A stretch of DNA of 64,000 nt from Viola odorata (taxonomy: Eukaryota; Streptophyta; Magnoliopsida; Malpighiales; Violaceae), in contig OY829541.1 in the NCBI GenBank assembly GCA_963691705.1, forward strand, positions 48,938,377 to 49,002,376, in the 5' to 3' direction. Both the position numbers and the translations under genes were made by a program. The notes under the pieces are model-generated. The model made no database searches. It was not told where the DNA came from and saw nothing but the letters and a program-made list of their open reading frames with translations. Every line of letters begins with the position of its first letter. Position 1 is the stretch's first letter. Shown in pieces: positions 1 to 14,600 of this stretch.

Positions 1-3000
1 CTAACTGAATTTCCCAACTTCAATGCATTTGCCACATGGCCCATAAGAAACTTGTTAATTACTCGCTGAATGGATGATTTACTCCAATTACTATTTGCTA
101 CAATCAAATCAGTAGCTTCACAATGATCCTCAACTGCTCCAAGAATTCTCCCACAAAATTTAACAAATGAGGTCAATGACCCACAGGCACTATGTCGTAA
201 AATCAATGCATCTGAAGACATGTCATAGACACAGTGGGACAAAATAACAACTGCATGATCTTCTTGGATAGTGTGGAAGAAGTTGTTATCCCTAATCTGT
301 CCATATGCCTTATTTATGACATCATAATCAAGGCCATCCAACTCAACAGCAGAGGTGGCATTCAACTCGTGCAGAAGGTTTGCCTACAAGCAATAACATT
401 AATTCAAGAAAATTCCTCAAAATCCATACTCGTGAATAGTAAACTGAAGCAAGTAAGTATTACCACAGGGAGAACTGAAAGATCTGATTTAGCAAGAGTA
501 ACCAGAAGATCACAAATGCACAACCGTACATCCGGTCCAACATAGCCAAGCAGTGGAGAGACAGCACGTAGAATTTTCGAAGTAATCTCATTTCCTACAA
601 CAGGTATCATATCTCGAACGACTTCCAGACATGCCACACAGGAGCCTATAAACACAAACAATAAAATATACACATCAAAGTAGACAGTAGGTACCAATGA
701 GCTTGGAGCTCAATGGTACTTCATGCAAAGCAGGGAGGAGTTACACCTCATGTTTGAGTCCACTAACTTCCAATTATATCTATGGCCCCCCAAAAAAGTG
801 CTTCCAATACCAACATTTGAGAGCAGACTTACCCGGATCTTTGAGTCTTGTAGCCAACAACTGGAGACAGATATCCACAAATTTCCTTGCCGGCATTTGA
901 TCCTTTATGAACTTTGACAGGAATTTGAAAATCCTAACATGACTGTGCCCAGGATATTTGCCAAACTTCCTGATGCAATAAAGGTAAAAGGCAGTTAAGT
1001 AAAAATACCTACCACAAATAATAATAAAACAAAATCCACTTCGGGTGGAAGTTCTTTCATAGGCAACTACAAGCAAATATGTTACACAGGAGATCCATAT
1101 TCTTAATTTTTGAAGTCATGAAAACAAACTCAATCAATACTCGTTAATATTCATTTTCCCTTGGACCTGTTTATAATTCATTTTCTCCTGGATATGTTTA
1201 TATTCATTCTCTGCCAAGAAACAGCATAGAGTTGTATCATAACAGCACTCAAACCGATCAAAATTGTCAAAGAAACCACTCCACTCAAAGCCATGACCTG
1301 TGAGTGAGGCCCAAGATCTAATATATATTTACTTCTAACACATATCAAGTTTGGCTTTCAGAACTTTTAAAAGAAACAATAAACAAGAAACAATTGTTTA
1401 AAGGGCACCATTACCTCTTCGTCACATTACCACTATGAAACAGATAGTGCAAGCTGTTGATAAGGCCATCAATGTTTGGAAGCAGAACTTTCTGTATAGC
1501 ATTTAACTCACTATCAAAGTTCGCAAGTGGACCTCGTTGCACACAATCACCTTTATCATCCACCTCATTACCAAGATTCACCAAGTTCTCAATGAACATA
1601 AGTACGCAAGATATAATAGCATCTGAAGCCGTCGGGACAGTTAGGATTGCAAAAATATCAGAAACAAGATTTTTTTCCCTATACAACTGAGGCACAAGGT
1701 GGTAACTTCTGCTCATGGCCAAAAAACATGAAAACAAGGAACTAGGTTTCTCACTACTAGAACCCTCCTGCTTGAAACTGTCAATTAAAGGTTTTACTGA
1801 CTTGAAGAACAAGTCCCAGAATTCTTTGCCAAAATCATGATGGTCATACTCATTGAGAACAAGAGAGACAATTCTCAGGCACATAGACCTTGTATCCTTG
1901 AGCTGCTTGACAATAGTGCTCGTCTGCATATGAATAAAATAGTCACTAAGAATCTCCAGCAAGTATTAACTATAAAGGTTTTGACTTTATCAATACTACT
2001 CAAGCGTTACCATTGCATGGCTGACAGCGGATTTTTCTTGTAGTTCCATCTTCACACTTAGAGGAGTCGCAGCTTTACAAGAAGCAGAACCAGTACCCTT
2101 CACACTGTTAAGACTAAAAGTGCAGCTTTCTAATACCCGAACAGCACATCCGATTAATAGATCCAGAAAAGAAATGACACGTGATTCATCAAAAACTCTA
2201 AGAACGTCTTCAATGACATGCAGAAAACCAGATTTCTGCTTCATAGACAGTGCCATAACCTTTTCCATTGAGAAATGCTCCAAGAGAATTGATGGTTGAA
2301 ACTCGTCCATAGAACTTTTGGGTAGATTCCACAAAAACTTTGTGGCAGTATCATCTCCACTTGGGGTGATAAGCAAGGGCTTCATCAATAACGCAAAGAA
2401 GAGGGAAATCTCATTCACATCAAGTTGAGCTATGAACCGAATAATAGCCTTTCGGTGATGCATGCTTGCGTGCTAACATAAACAAAAGACAAGAATAAGA
2501 TAGCACATTAAGTTCAGTTGTATAAGACCTCAAAGTAAAATGAGAAATGGTAACACATAATTTGATAGTATGTTAGAGCAACAAACTAGTTGAGAATGAA
2601 ACCTCAAACTGTTTATACCTTTTGAGCACCAAGCAGCTTCGGTTTTCGCACTTTTGGCAGCAAAAGGAGGATAACTAGCTTCACAAGAGCACCTCTGTGG
2701 CCTTCCTCAATGAGATGCAATTCTCTACTCAAACTCCACGTTGTTAACTCCTCAACTAAGGCTTTGGAAACGATCAAGTTTCTCAGATGATGCTCATATG
2801 GGATCACAAAATCAAGTTTCCAGGTAATTAAGCACTCAAGAGCTTTCATCTGAACTTCAGCGTCATTCTCATCCACAAGCCTACAAAAATTAGACATAGA
2901 AGAGACCAGGCACAAGTTGTGAAAGAACGTTAATTACAAATTAAAAGTTCCAAAAGAAATTATGCATAGCATTAAAGCATCTCCCACACTGCACCAACCT

Positions 3001-6000
3001 AATTGCCAGAATATCCTTTACAAAATGACTTTGATCAAAGATATTGGGATTTGAAATGAGCTTCAACAAATTTAACCATTCTTTGAGGATGCCCTTCCAC
3101 TCCTTGCCTTTACAAGCGTCTGAATTAAATGATCCAACACTGCTGTAACACAATAACAAGATAAACAAACAAAGGGATATAGGAAAGCTTACAAGGACGT
3201 CATCCGACCCATAAAAGAGGTGCTCTGTCAACATAAATAGGCCTAGAAGTGCCTACCTTGAAAGATCACTATTATCATAACCCAAAAACCTCAAGAACCA
3301 AGTCATGATTTGACAGGAACGTGAGTTAATGACAGAAGGAATCTTTTGTAAAGATTGAAGCAAAGAGGATAGAACAGCTCCATATGGTGTGCTCTCAGAT
3401 GTAGGAGAAACAAATGACTTAAAGCGCTCAACCAAGCCTGAAAACAAAGAATATATCATACGCCCAGGTCTACAATATAGCTATAACTGATAAGTAGACA
3501 AGATTCATAGGTGAATCATTTTATCATCACATTCAACCTTTAAATTCTTATATATTGCGCTAATTCGTCAAAGATCTTTCTCTAAAAGTGACAAGGGCAT
3601 CTAACCAACAAACATTGGAGGGGTATGTCGGCTCAGCGACACAGTCTTTTATTCAAATGAAAAAATGGAATCTGATGCAAGCAAAAAAATGCTGCAAAGT
3701 TTACAATCCTTTCACCAAACAAAGACTTGACATTACTGATCAAGATGACTAACCATCTATGAAGCACTTGTAAAAACAAAATCAAGTCACATACCACTGC
3801 AATGGTCAGAAGTTGTGGTATTTTCTTCGAGTTTATCATGGGAGGAATGAAATGAAGACTGGCAATGTTCAAAACAACAAACAAACTTGCCCCATGTAAG
3901 TCGCAGATACTTGTCAAGCAGAACCACAAGACACTCGGATGCTTTTTTCCATAGGTCACTGAAGCGGTTATGAAAGATGCCAATTGTCCCACACAAAACA
4001 GCAGGTATATAAGGTTCAGCTATCGTTCCAGAAGAAAGGGCCCTGCGTATTTTAGAAAATAAAACCTCCGTGCTACTATATGGTGAGAGAGCAGTTTTCT
4101 CGATTAACAGAAAGAGATTAAGAACCTGGTATTCCAAGGAAAAGCAGGAGAAAACAACATTAGAAGATGTCAAACAAGAACAGTGAGACATGGACATAAA
4201 CATTATACATACTTTGTTTCCATGGTCACTGACATGGTCACCAACATGGCCAGTCTCAGAAACTTCAGTTCTCCGTTTCTTCTGAGGAGGTTGATCTTCA
4301 TTAGATATTCCATACCCTTGATTTTCATAGTGGCACAAGATCCTCAACGTTGAAACACGCATACCCTTATCTTGATTGTACAAGTTATCAGCAAATATAC
4401 GGACCACATCCTCCACCCTTCTTGAGTCAAAATTGAGATGATATTCCTTCTGGCTAGTGTCTCCCTCTAATATAGGCCTAAAATATTAAAAGCAGAAATT
4501 CCTTAAGAGTATGTAGTTGCAAAGAAGTCCCTTACAAAATTCATGGTTGTTTTTCAGCAAATCAACCTACCCATGCACATAATCCAAGTAATCAGCGACA
4601 GCAGACAGCACTTGTGAAGAGAACTTGTATTTCTCTGCAAGGTGCAGAAATTTTCCTGTAACGTCGAGCCCAGATTTTTTCCCACATTCGTAATAGGAAC
4701 GTAACACAGCACCAAGTAGACTTTCCCATGTATGTTTAGCAACACCAGCCATATTTTCTGGAAAGACAGAAAACTCAGTTTACAAAAGTCAATTATATCA
4801 ATTGTGCCTTCAAAGTAGTGTCACAATAAGAAAAAACATGACCACCCAGACAAGACTATATCAACTCTGCCTTCAAAGTAGCATGTCACGGTTAAAAACA
4901 CTATGACCACCCAGAAAAGACCTAGTTTGTCTGTATGTGATTCAAACTTATCTAACTCAGTCAGGCAATCAATTTACTACCCTAGATTAGATGGAACTAA
5001 AGGTGGCATTTGGTTCAATAGCACACTAAGAGTTTCTCTAACATAATTCAACAAGCTTTCACCAGTCAAGTGTAAAATATCTCAAGCACTTTAATATCAC
5101 ACCTTTAACAAAAATAATGATGTAACCAAAACTTGGTAACAAGGGTTCCTAGCTTGAATTTATGGAGGATTAAATAGAGATTTTGTAAGCTCAAAACTTG
5201 ATCTCATTTTCCATATGGATCTTGAATGTTAATTTTTTTTTCAATTCAGGTACTTGAAAGTACTAAAAAAATTCCCGATTAGTGATACTATGTTATTATT
5301 GCATGAATATCATCTAAGCCTTTTTCTATCCTCCTTCTGTTGAGATAAGTACCCCTGAACTTGTCTAATTGAGGAAACTGAATAAATAATTTGAAAGAAA
5401 GAAAAAATTCACAATAGTTTTAACGAAAAAAATAATTTTAAATAAAGAACATTTCAGCTTTCCCTATGATAGCTAATGTCTAATCAAAACTATACCAAAA
5501 AAAATAAACTTTACAGAAATTTCACTAGAGAAAATGTTGAATGATCATTTTTCCTTTTGCTTTCTTTCTTTTATTATACTTTATTCTGTGGAATTTCTGT
5601 TTATTCAACTTTTAAAGGCTCTACCACCATAGTGATGCCCCAAGATAATATTTTCACTTCTAAAATTTGATATTAATCATTTCAAAGTTAACATGTAAGA
5701 GGCACTACTCGATGCAATTATGTACTTTGGAAAAACTCCAAGTAGTTTATGCACTCAAGTAGAAAGAAAAAATATGGACTAAATTAGAAATCAAGTCGGT
5801 TTAGAACAATCAAGTCGGATTTTAAGGTGGAATGAATGGAGAATCTTACCAGCTTCAATCGTTAAAAGACGATCTAGCACATCTATCAGATCCATCAGCA
5901 ATGATGGAGTCTCGGGGGTTTCCAATAGCCAAGGATAGCTGCAGGTGGCTCCCCACAGCTGGGCCAACTTGCTTTCACAAATTGTACTTGATGAGATATT

Positions 6001-9000
6001 GCCATCAATAAGACTGTTGATCTCCTCAATCCAGGAGGCAAGAGCTCCCTGAAAAAAAATGTGAATCTTCAAAAATAAGCCACGGATCTCTGGACGTCCT
6101 TCTTCAGATATCCCATCTGAAAACCTGGACCTTAGAGGATCCATTTGCAGTCTCTCACAGAAGGAGAAAAGCAAGTGCATTGCTTCTTCCTGTGAAGTAT
6201 CGATTAAATTATTCATTGCCCTGTAACGCCAACTAAAATTGTCAAAACCAGGCACTGAAAGTACAAGCAATATCAAGTACATAAAGACATGAAAGAACAC
6301 AAAATTTAACAGATCGCCAAACTTGCCTTAAAACATTCACTCTGAAATGATATAGGATGTGCAAGTCCATCTCCAGCAGTCCATGTATAAAAGTCAAAAA
6401 ACTGAAACACAAGCAACCTTTGTGTCAAGGACCCTAGAAGGAATAACATTGAGAGAAAAATGGCCACACTTAGTCATTTCCTAGCAGAGTACCTGGGGTT
6501 CCTCAGCTCAAATACAGGAGCCCACAGCAATGAACAGTGAGACATGGAAGTAATATCATTGGAACTGTTGAGCCCTTCGAGAATGCATAGCATTAGCTGC
6601 AGAGCCTTGTCAATGATTTCGGGCAACATGTCATCTCTATTGGCAAAACTATCGTCCAATATAAATTTCTCAACAAGTGATTTTGCACATTGAAGAACAG
6701 GCTGGAAATCTGTTCAAAATTACAGTTGCAGTGATTTAAGGTGATATAGATTCAAGAACAACACTTGACAAGACAAAGGAATAAAATAACCGGATCAATT
6801 TATTGCTCACCTAAAAACCTTCTATCATTATTAATCTGGACAACCGGTATTAGCAAAGACAAAAGATGGCGTAGATGCAATAAGCATTCCTTGGCTACAC
6901 AATCATCAATTTTCTGATACAAGCAATTCAAAATATCATTTAATTCCACTGGTTCTTGCTCCTCACACAATCTGTGAAAGGTAGTAGTTAGAACCTCAAT
7001 AACAGTGTCAGGACCTGCAAAAAAATGCGAGTTAATTGATCACACTTCACACTACAAAAAAATAGATCTTAGAATACAAAAATTCCAACCAAAAAAGAGC
7101 ACTCAGATATTAAAGTTCCAAGTCAACTGTTGCACACTGTCATCGTGTATCATTTTTAAATAAAATGCACACTTTACTATGAATTGGCTACACCAACTAA
7201 CCTTAGTCTCATATTACATATACCAACATGCCAACTGATACCTAATGGACAACAATGTGAACAAACCTTTTTAGGTCATGTGTCATTAAGCTTGTCCTCG
7301 TTATGGTTCCGCATACAATCGTCTAAAGGAAGCTTACTATTCTCATTATATCTAGGTCTGGGATTAAAATGTATTTTCTTTATTGGTGTCAGAAATTTAT
7401 AGATTATATAACACCCAACCAAGAATCATGGAAGTACTCCAAAAGAAACCTAACCTACAAGGGAAAGACGGGAAATGAATTGAATATGAACTCAGGGTTT
7501 TCAATTTTTTAACACACGTGCAACACTTTCAAGTTATCCTGCAGCAGACAAACCTACATTTTACAGTCTTAAGTTCCATTGCATGCCTCCACAGAAAGAA
7601 AAGATACTATGACCTTGTAACATGAGGAATATATTCCCTTAGAAAACAAATAAACAAGTAATTGAAGGAAACTTTACTCAGAATTGTCTGTATATGCTGA
7701 CTTATGATTTTTGTTAGGACACTAGAATAAAACAGGCTTTAACTCCCCGTGTACAATCAAAACACAATCTCAAATTATACATCAGTGTATAAAATTGCAG
7801 GGTACGACGTGCCTTTGTCAAATTTACCAACAGCAGCAAGTACTGAGTCGTCTGAATTCTCTACCAAGTCCTTCAAGATCCACTTTGCTTTCGAATGAAA
7901 GCTTAATGAGGTTCCTCTCATAATATAATAAAGCAAGGCACTGACTCCAGATTTTTGCAAAGCCAATTGTTCCTTCCCAACCTCAAGCACGACTGCTCTA
8001 ATGCCTGTAGATATAAGAAGGGAATATAAGGAGTTTGAGGAGAGCACTTCTTAGCAGAACGTAAAATAAGGAATTTGATGATATCTCATTCCAGCCAGTT
8101 ATCCTGACAAAGCATTATCTTTTTTGGAGCCTTTTGGCAGTTTTGAGGGCTTATGTGTTTATGAAACAGAAACCTATCATTGTCCAGTAAAGCATTTACT
8201 TTTCCAAAACTCTCATCTTCTTATACACAGTTTTATTCTCTATTGCTCAACCTAATGACGTTTCTCCTGTCTCCCTAGCTCCCGTCAGCCCATCTTACGA
8301 ACAAGAAAGAAATTAAATAAATAGAGTAATAATTTGTATTCAGTATTGCATTTACGATACCTCGTTTAAATTGCTCCCCTGAGGCGCTTCTCAGCAAGAA
8401 TGCTGTTGCATCTGCCATAAACTCTTGAACATACTCTTTTGAATAATATCTTAATCCTCTTGTTACCCTTCGAGAAAGAAACAATTTAATTAATTGAACA
8501 ACTATACACACAAATGTAAGCGAATATTAATAAAAACAACTCTATCAGCAGCCATAATAAGCAACTCTAGGAACACGGGGGAGAAGAATCAAAAGAATAA
8601 CTGAAGATAGAATTATCCTTCATCACCAAAGCAGAGGCGGAGGAATGCAACTTCTATAAACTTTCCAAGCTAGTATGGGTGTATAAAACCTAGAATCATG
8701 GGGAACAATACAAGCTACAATAACAGAGAGTAAACAGCAAATACATTATGGCACTTACTCAAGTACATTTATAATCATCTGCCCCTTCACCAGATTCTCC
8801 TTCAAATACATCAGAATATGTGACCATGACATAATAATCTGCATATCAAGTACCATTCGTTTAGAGCCACATAAGCATTCGGCCTTATATTTCAAAGTTT
8901 CATTTATGAACAAGTTCACACACAAACAACTTTCCAAAAGGGAAAATAAATAACAATAACAATAACAACAACAATGAAACATAAGATCAAGAACACCAAT

Positions 9001-11166
9001 AATGATAATTCATTGAAACCATGCTAGACCTGCTCAATGATCTCTGGTTCCCTGTCAGCACCACCTTTTAGAAGAGTAACGAAAGAATCAGCAACCCTAC
9101 CAAGAAAGCTGTTCATCCCAAAAGTTAAAATACAACCAGCGAAATGAGAATACATAAGAGATTCGTGGAAAAACAATAGCAAAAGGTCTACATCAAAAAT
9201 CTAAAGGGTTGCATCCTAAATGTATCTCTAGCTTTGGTCATAGGCATCTCATTCAAATCAATTGAAACTGCAGAATATTAGACCATCCTTTTCTTAGTTT
9301 GCGTGCTTTCTGTTACAGCGCTTTTGTGTGTCTGAGTTGGTGCACATGTGAGTGTCTGTGTGCGTTGAAAAGATTTAAGAACAAAGGCAGCTAAGATTTA
9401 CTGAGTTTAGTAGGCGGGGTTTCCATGTAAATAAGGCACTTACCAGAAGAAGTCCTTCTGGAGATCTCTAGATAAAGCTGCAATCAACCTGCAGTCACAA
9501 AGCAATGGTTTTCATTACAACAATGACATGAACTTGAATAGTAAAAAGAAAAAGAAAAATGTGGAAATTTCTAAATGTAACGGATTTAAATCAACGTCCC
9601 TAACAGATACTAAACAATTAAACAAACATTATAAACATCAAAAGAATCTTCCTCCTTGAGTGAATGGATGAACACTTGCTATGACAGGCCCCAGAGCCTC
9701 TTTGCACTAATTCCAGAGTTCAGCATTTTCTTGTTTAAGTTAATTTCTTTGTAGTCAATGAAAAGTTAATTTCTTTGTAGTCAATGAAAAGTGCATCTAA
9801 GCCACTGGGGTAGCGACTGGTTAGAGATTAGGGGACCTAGTAACAGAACAGGGGTTCAAATCCTTGAAACACCAAAGAGCACTATTGTGTGCATGTACAG
9901 CAGTGGTCATTAGTAGTTGATACCTTGAAAAATCAGTGTGCATCATTTTAACTACTGAACTCAAGAGCATTATATCACTGTATCCTCAAGCATTCAAGAT
10001 ACAGGCCATCCAGGCAGAACATTAAGTTTTGACTAATATTGGATAAGTTTGGTTTCATAGTTACTAGAACAGCACCCCAAAGTTGCTCTACACATCTCAT
10101 CTTCTGAATATGTCCTCCACTCAAACATAGCAAAGAAACTTATTAATAAGGCAATTAGGATTAACACACCCACAGTCCTATAAAGTATACTGTAGGTAAT
10201 CGTAACTGCCTTTGTGAAAGTGTCTTATACACATATTTGGTGTGTTTACGAAAAAAATAGTGTCCATAATGAGAAACAAAGGCACCAGGTCCAAACCTGA
10301 GAATAGGCTCCAGTGACAACTGTGCTTTCATATGTAAATTAGACAAGAGCTTTGACAAAATAAGTTCCTTGTGTAATATCAACAAGGGCAATGTCTGTAC
10401 ATATGGTATCATTTCCTCATAAAATGTAATAAAGTCCTCAGCTGTATTCAGCTCCTACAATGGAAAAAGAAGAAGATAAGAATGAGACCAAAAAACACTT
10501 TTATTCTTCAAAAGAAAAATTGTAGATCTTGTTGATTAAACCAGGAAAAAGAAGTCTCTCCTAATACAGCACATCAGAAGATCAAGAAAGAAACAACAAG
10601 TCAACACTCAACACTTGTTCAGAGAAGATAGCTTGCATTTTCCATAGAATATAACTTGTCTCGAATGTGTTTGAGTAACTATCCTATCAGAATATCATGT
10701 CTAACAATATTATTCGAATCATGTGTCTTGATTATTAATCCCAAACTTAGTCCGTGCCATATGTGGTGAAAGAAAACTATTTCATGGCCATTTGATCCAA
10801 GGTAGATGCCAAATTTCCCACCAAAGGCAGTTGGAGTTTGCATGCTCTTGTTTGATTAAAGAGCAGTATCGGAATGAAATGAAAATATTAGTTACCCTCC
10901 ATTCAACAAGGCAGTCAAGGAAGTGTGATGACCGGCGCGGTGGCTCTAACTTCTCAAAACTTCGCCACACATTGATGTCAATATCATCTACCTTCTCCGA
11001 GAATGTTTTGAACTGAAATCCGAAACACAAGAGTAGAATAAGCAATAAGTTAACAGATGCCAAAGTTAATAATAACTTGAGATGCGAGTTAGGTTACAAT
11101 GAAGCGGCGGCGCCCAGGGCCTTTGTTGAGGGACTTGACGGCGCGGGAGTGTGAAGAGGTCGCCAT
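1..11166 (-). CDS. UTP20: UTP20-like SSU processome protein, 3' end beyond window
   Basis: Large HEAT-repeat protein of the U3 snoRNP/SSU processome in the nucleolus, needed for pre-18S rRNA cleavage (family knowledge). The start is the ATG at 11166: exon 1 (11166-11098) encodes a short basic leader ending GRRRFI, typical of plant UTP20, and exon 2 (about 11012-10899) reads FKTFSEKVDDIDINVW. About 23 coding blocks follow, for example near 10455-10298, 9488-9445, 8006-7810, 7015-6810, 6250-5850, 4760-4570, 4480-4210, 4127-3795, 3437-3257, 3143-2998, 2880-2620, 2470-2005, 1930-1420, 970-830, 650-470 and 385-1. They are alpha-helical and leucine-rich. A basic PPQKKRR stretch near 4285 could be a nuclear signal. 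Reading is open to base 1, so the C-terminal part lies outside. Most inner exon borders are approximate. The gene is divergent from COG5. Confidence 0.88.
9739..9790 (+). repeat. 26-bp direct duplication in a UTP20 intron
   Basis: TTAATTTCTTTGTAGTCAAT with its AAAAG extension occurs twice head to tail. It is a simple recent tandem duplication with no evident function. Confidence 0.8.
9800..9875 (+). repeat. tRNA-like (SINE-type) segment in a UTP20 intron
   Basis: GGGTAGCGACTGGTTAGAG resembles a diverged box A, and GGGGTTCAAATCCTTG contains the box B core. A few dozen bases separate them, as in tRNA-derived SINEs. The cloverleaf does not close. The boundaries are not clear. Confidence 0.35.
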
Positions 11167-11622
11167 GTAGAAGAAATAAGCAGGTACACTAGAAAAAGAG
11201 CAGGCAGCGGCGAGTTCAGAGAAGGAAGAAAGGTCCTCAGGCTTAAATAATTAGCTTATATATGTGCCTCCAGAATTTGTTTCGACCTCAGCGAATTATT
11301 AAAAGTCGCCATTTATGTATATCTGGTTTTGGAACAAAGGGTTTACAAGGGTTTAAGCCGGTGGTTCTCTGAAGAAAAAGAAACGGGTCGGTCGGTGCTC
11401 CAAATGCTGGAAGCTTTAAACGATGACGTTTCGACTTTTTATTCTTGTATTTTTTGGTAAAAACGTTAAAAAATCGTAAATTATTATAGAATTTTTCGGC
11501 AGATAAACAAACACGGTAAGAATTTTTGGTTATTTTTTTGTGAATTTTTTTTTTAAAAATAAGGTGGGATTTGAATATAATTACAAGTATGTGAGTCATC
11601 TCTTTGGATTGAAGTTGGAGAA
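11167..11622. promoter_or_regulatory. Shared 456-bp spacer between UTP20-like gene and COG5
   Basis: The two start codons face away from each other across 456 bp, so this stretch must hold both promoters and both 5' UTRs. On the minus strand, around 11340-11360, there are two AAACCC motifs, one extended to AAACCCTT, which is close to the telo-box of plant ribosome-biogenesis promoters but not an exact match. The COG5 side is very AT-rich. No convincing TATA box was seen. Confidence 0.5.
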
Positions 11623-14600
11623 ATGGCTTCCCCCGCGACAATCCAGCGCCTATCTGCTTCTCCTCTCCAGCGTCTCTCCACCTTCAAAACCCCCACTTCC
11701 TCCGCCGGAGCCTCCCCCTTGGACTCCTTCGCCTCTGACCCCATCCTCTCCCCATTCCTCTCCCCTTCTTTCTCCTCCACCTCCTTCTCCTCCGCCGCCC
11801 TCTCCTCCGGCTCCCCTGCCTCCACCGCCGAGCACCTCCACCAAGCCATCCGCCTCCTCGAGTCCCAGCTCCGCTCCCAAGTCCTTTCTCGCCACTCCGA
11901 CCTCCTCTCTCAGCTCTCCTCACTTAAAGATGCCGACCACACCCTCTCCACCGTCCGATCCTCCGTCTCGTCCCTCCAGTCCTCCCTCCGCCGTATCCGA
12001 TCCGAGCTCTCTGACCCTTACGCCTCCATCCAGTCCAAGACCTACCAGCTGTCCAACCTCCATAGCACCACCCACCTGTTGCAGCACTCCATCCGCACCC
12101 TCAGGCTTTCTAAGAAGCTCCGTGATCTCATGTCTGAGGTTGAGCCCGAAAAGCTAGATCTTGCCAAGGCAGCGCAGCTGCATTGCGAGATCTTGAGCAT
12201 GTGCAGTGAGTATGGATTGGTGGGCATCGATGTGGTGGACGAAGAGCTGATTTGGGTGAAAGAGGTTGGAGAGACATTGCGAAGGGAGGCAATGAAAGTG
12301 GTTGAGAGGGGGATGGAAGGGCTGAATCAGGCAGAAGTGGGGACTGGGTTGCAAGTGTTTTACAATATGGGGGAGTTGAAGCCCACTGTTGAGCAATTGG
12401 TGAACAAGTACAGAGGGATTGGAGTGAAGAGTATCGGTGTTGCTTTGGATATGAAAGCCATTTCAGCTGCGACTGGGGGTGGGGGTTTTGGGCCGGGAGG
12501 TATAAGGGGAAGCGGTACTCCTCAGATTGGAGGAGGGGCACGAGCGAGGGAAGCACTTTGGCAAAGGATGGGGATTTGTATGGATCAATTGCATTCTGTA
12601 GTGGTCGCTGTTTGGCATTTGCAGAGGGTATTGTCCAAGAAGAGGGATCCATTCACGCATGTGTTGCTGCTTGACGAGGTCATCAAGGTAAATATTCAGG
12701 CAATCTTTAGCTTGTCTCTTAGACTATGTTAATTGTGTAGAACCACGTATATGAACTAAACTACAAAAAATTAGATCCCAGTGGCATACGGTGTTATTGA
12801 CCTGCTGAGTTATGCCGCATCTGTTGTATGAAATCCATAATAAGCTATTAGTCAATCTTAAATTATGCATGTTGTTAGAACTATTTCATGGCAAACTTCA
12901 AAGCATAGGCTTTGGTGGCAAGGTTTAACTTAAAAGTTTGGATTCTTGCTCATCACCACTAAGCATCGAAGTATATTCAAGCTGATACCAGTCTAGGTTT
13001 TAATTTGAATGGGTGGATCATAATGGACGGCCTTTATTCTCGTCTTATAGTGAATATGTTTAATAATTGCTGATGCAAACAAGCCTCTTGTGATTTTTGG
13101 CGAGTGAAAATGAGTGCTATAACTTGTTTTCTTACTGTTCTGCAATTTACATTATATTTCTTCTGCTTATGTTAGTTTCTTACTTTAGGAGGGAGATCCC
13201 ATGCTTACGGATCGAGTTTGGGAAGCATTAATGAAGGCTTTTGCTAGCCAAATGAAATCTGCTTTTACTGCATCAAGTTTTGTTAAGGAGATATTTACCA
13301 TGGGTTATCCAAAACTCTTCTCTACAGTAGAGAACCTTCTTGAGAGGATCTCACGTGATACCAATGTTAAAGGGGTTTTACCAGCCATTACTTTGGAAGG
13401 AAAAGAGCATATGGTTGCGACTATTGAAATATTCCAGACAGCTTTTCTGGCTCTATGCTTAAGTCGCCTTTCAGATCTTGTGAATAACATTTTCCCCATG
13501 TCCAGCCGCGGAAGTGTTCCCTCTAAAGAACAGATCTCAAGAATTATATCGCGAATCCAGGAAGAAATTGAAGGTGTTCAATTGAACGGGCGTTTGACTC
13601 TTCTTGTGTTGCGTCAAATTGGCACGGTTTTAATCCTGCTTGCAGAACGAGCTGAATATCAGGTAAATTGGTGAAAACAGGAAAACTTCTTGTTTGTCTG
13701 ATCAGATTTTTTATGGTGTTCATTTTGGTTTGCTTTCACGTGTTATATAGGGAATAGTTTCTCAAAAGAAAAAATAGCTATCCAATTGTTTGCCCTAGTT
13801 GCAGTCTTGCAGTCTGTCCTCAATGCCAAGATTTTTCTTTGGGTTGTTTATGCTAAATCTTTTTGGGTGTTTCCTTATGCTAATGATCATGCTACCTTTT
13901 TCCTGCTGTTAATCATTGTCAATTCATTGTTAGTTGCTGTTGTTGCCTGTAAAATTTATAGCCATTGCTTAAACTGCAGAGTGAATTTCATGTATTATTC
14001 TTAGGGTGCAGCCTCCTTATCTAATTTTTCTCAATATTAGAATTTTTATTTGACAGATGACGTAATTGCATTTTGATTGCAGGTATCCACTGGTCATGAG
14101 GCACGCCAAATTTCAGGCCCTGCAACACCAGCACAACTCAAGAACTTTGCTTTGTATCAGCATCTGCAGGAAATTCACACTCGCATATCATCTATTATTA
14201 ATAGACTGCCTAGTGTAGCTGCAGATGTGTTGTCTCCTTCACTAGGTGTAATATATGGGGTTGCTCGTGATTCTGTGACACCCTTGTTCAAAGCAATGAT
14301 GGACCGTCTTGAATCATGTATCTTGCAAATTCATGAGCAGAACTTTGGTGTTCTTGGCATGGATTCTGCAATGGACAACAATGCTTCACCTTACATGGAG
14401 GAGTTGCAGAAGTACGTTCTTCACTTTCGTACTGAGTTCTTGTCTAGGCTGTTGCCTTCCTCAGCGAACGCTGCAACTGCAGGGACCGAGACCATATGCA
14501 CTCAGCTTGTTAGAAGCATGGCATCGCGTGTTTTAGCATTCTTTATCAGGCATGCTTCTCTAGTAAGACCCCTTTCAGAGTCTGGGAAACTGAGGATGGC

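Noticed and set aside
11540..12652. Several long Pro/Ser- or Gly/Arg-rich frames on both strands
   Set aside because: They are out-of-frame and antisense readings of COG5 exon 1, which is CT-rich and therefore lacks stops in other frames.
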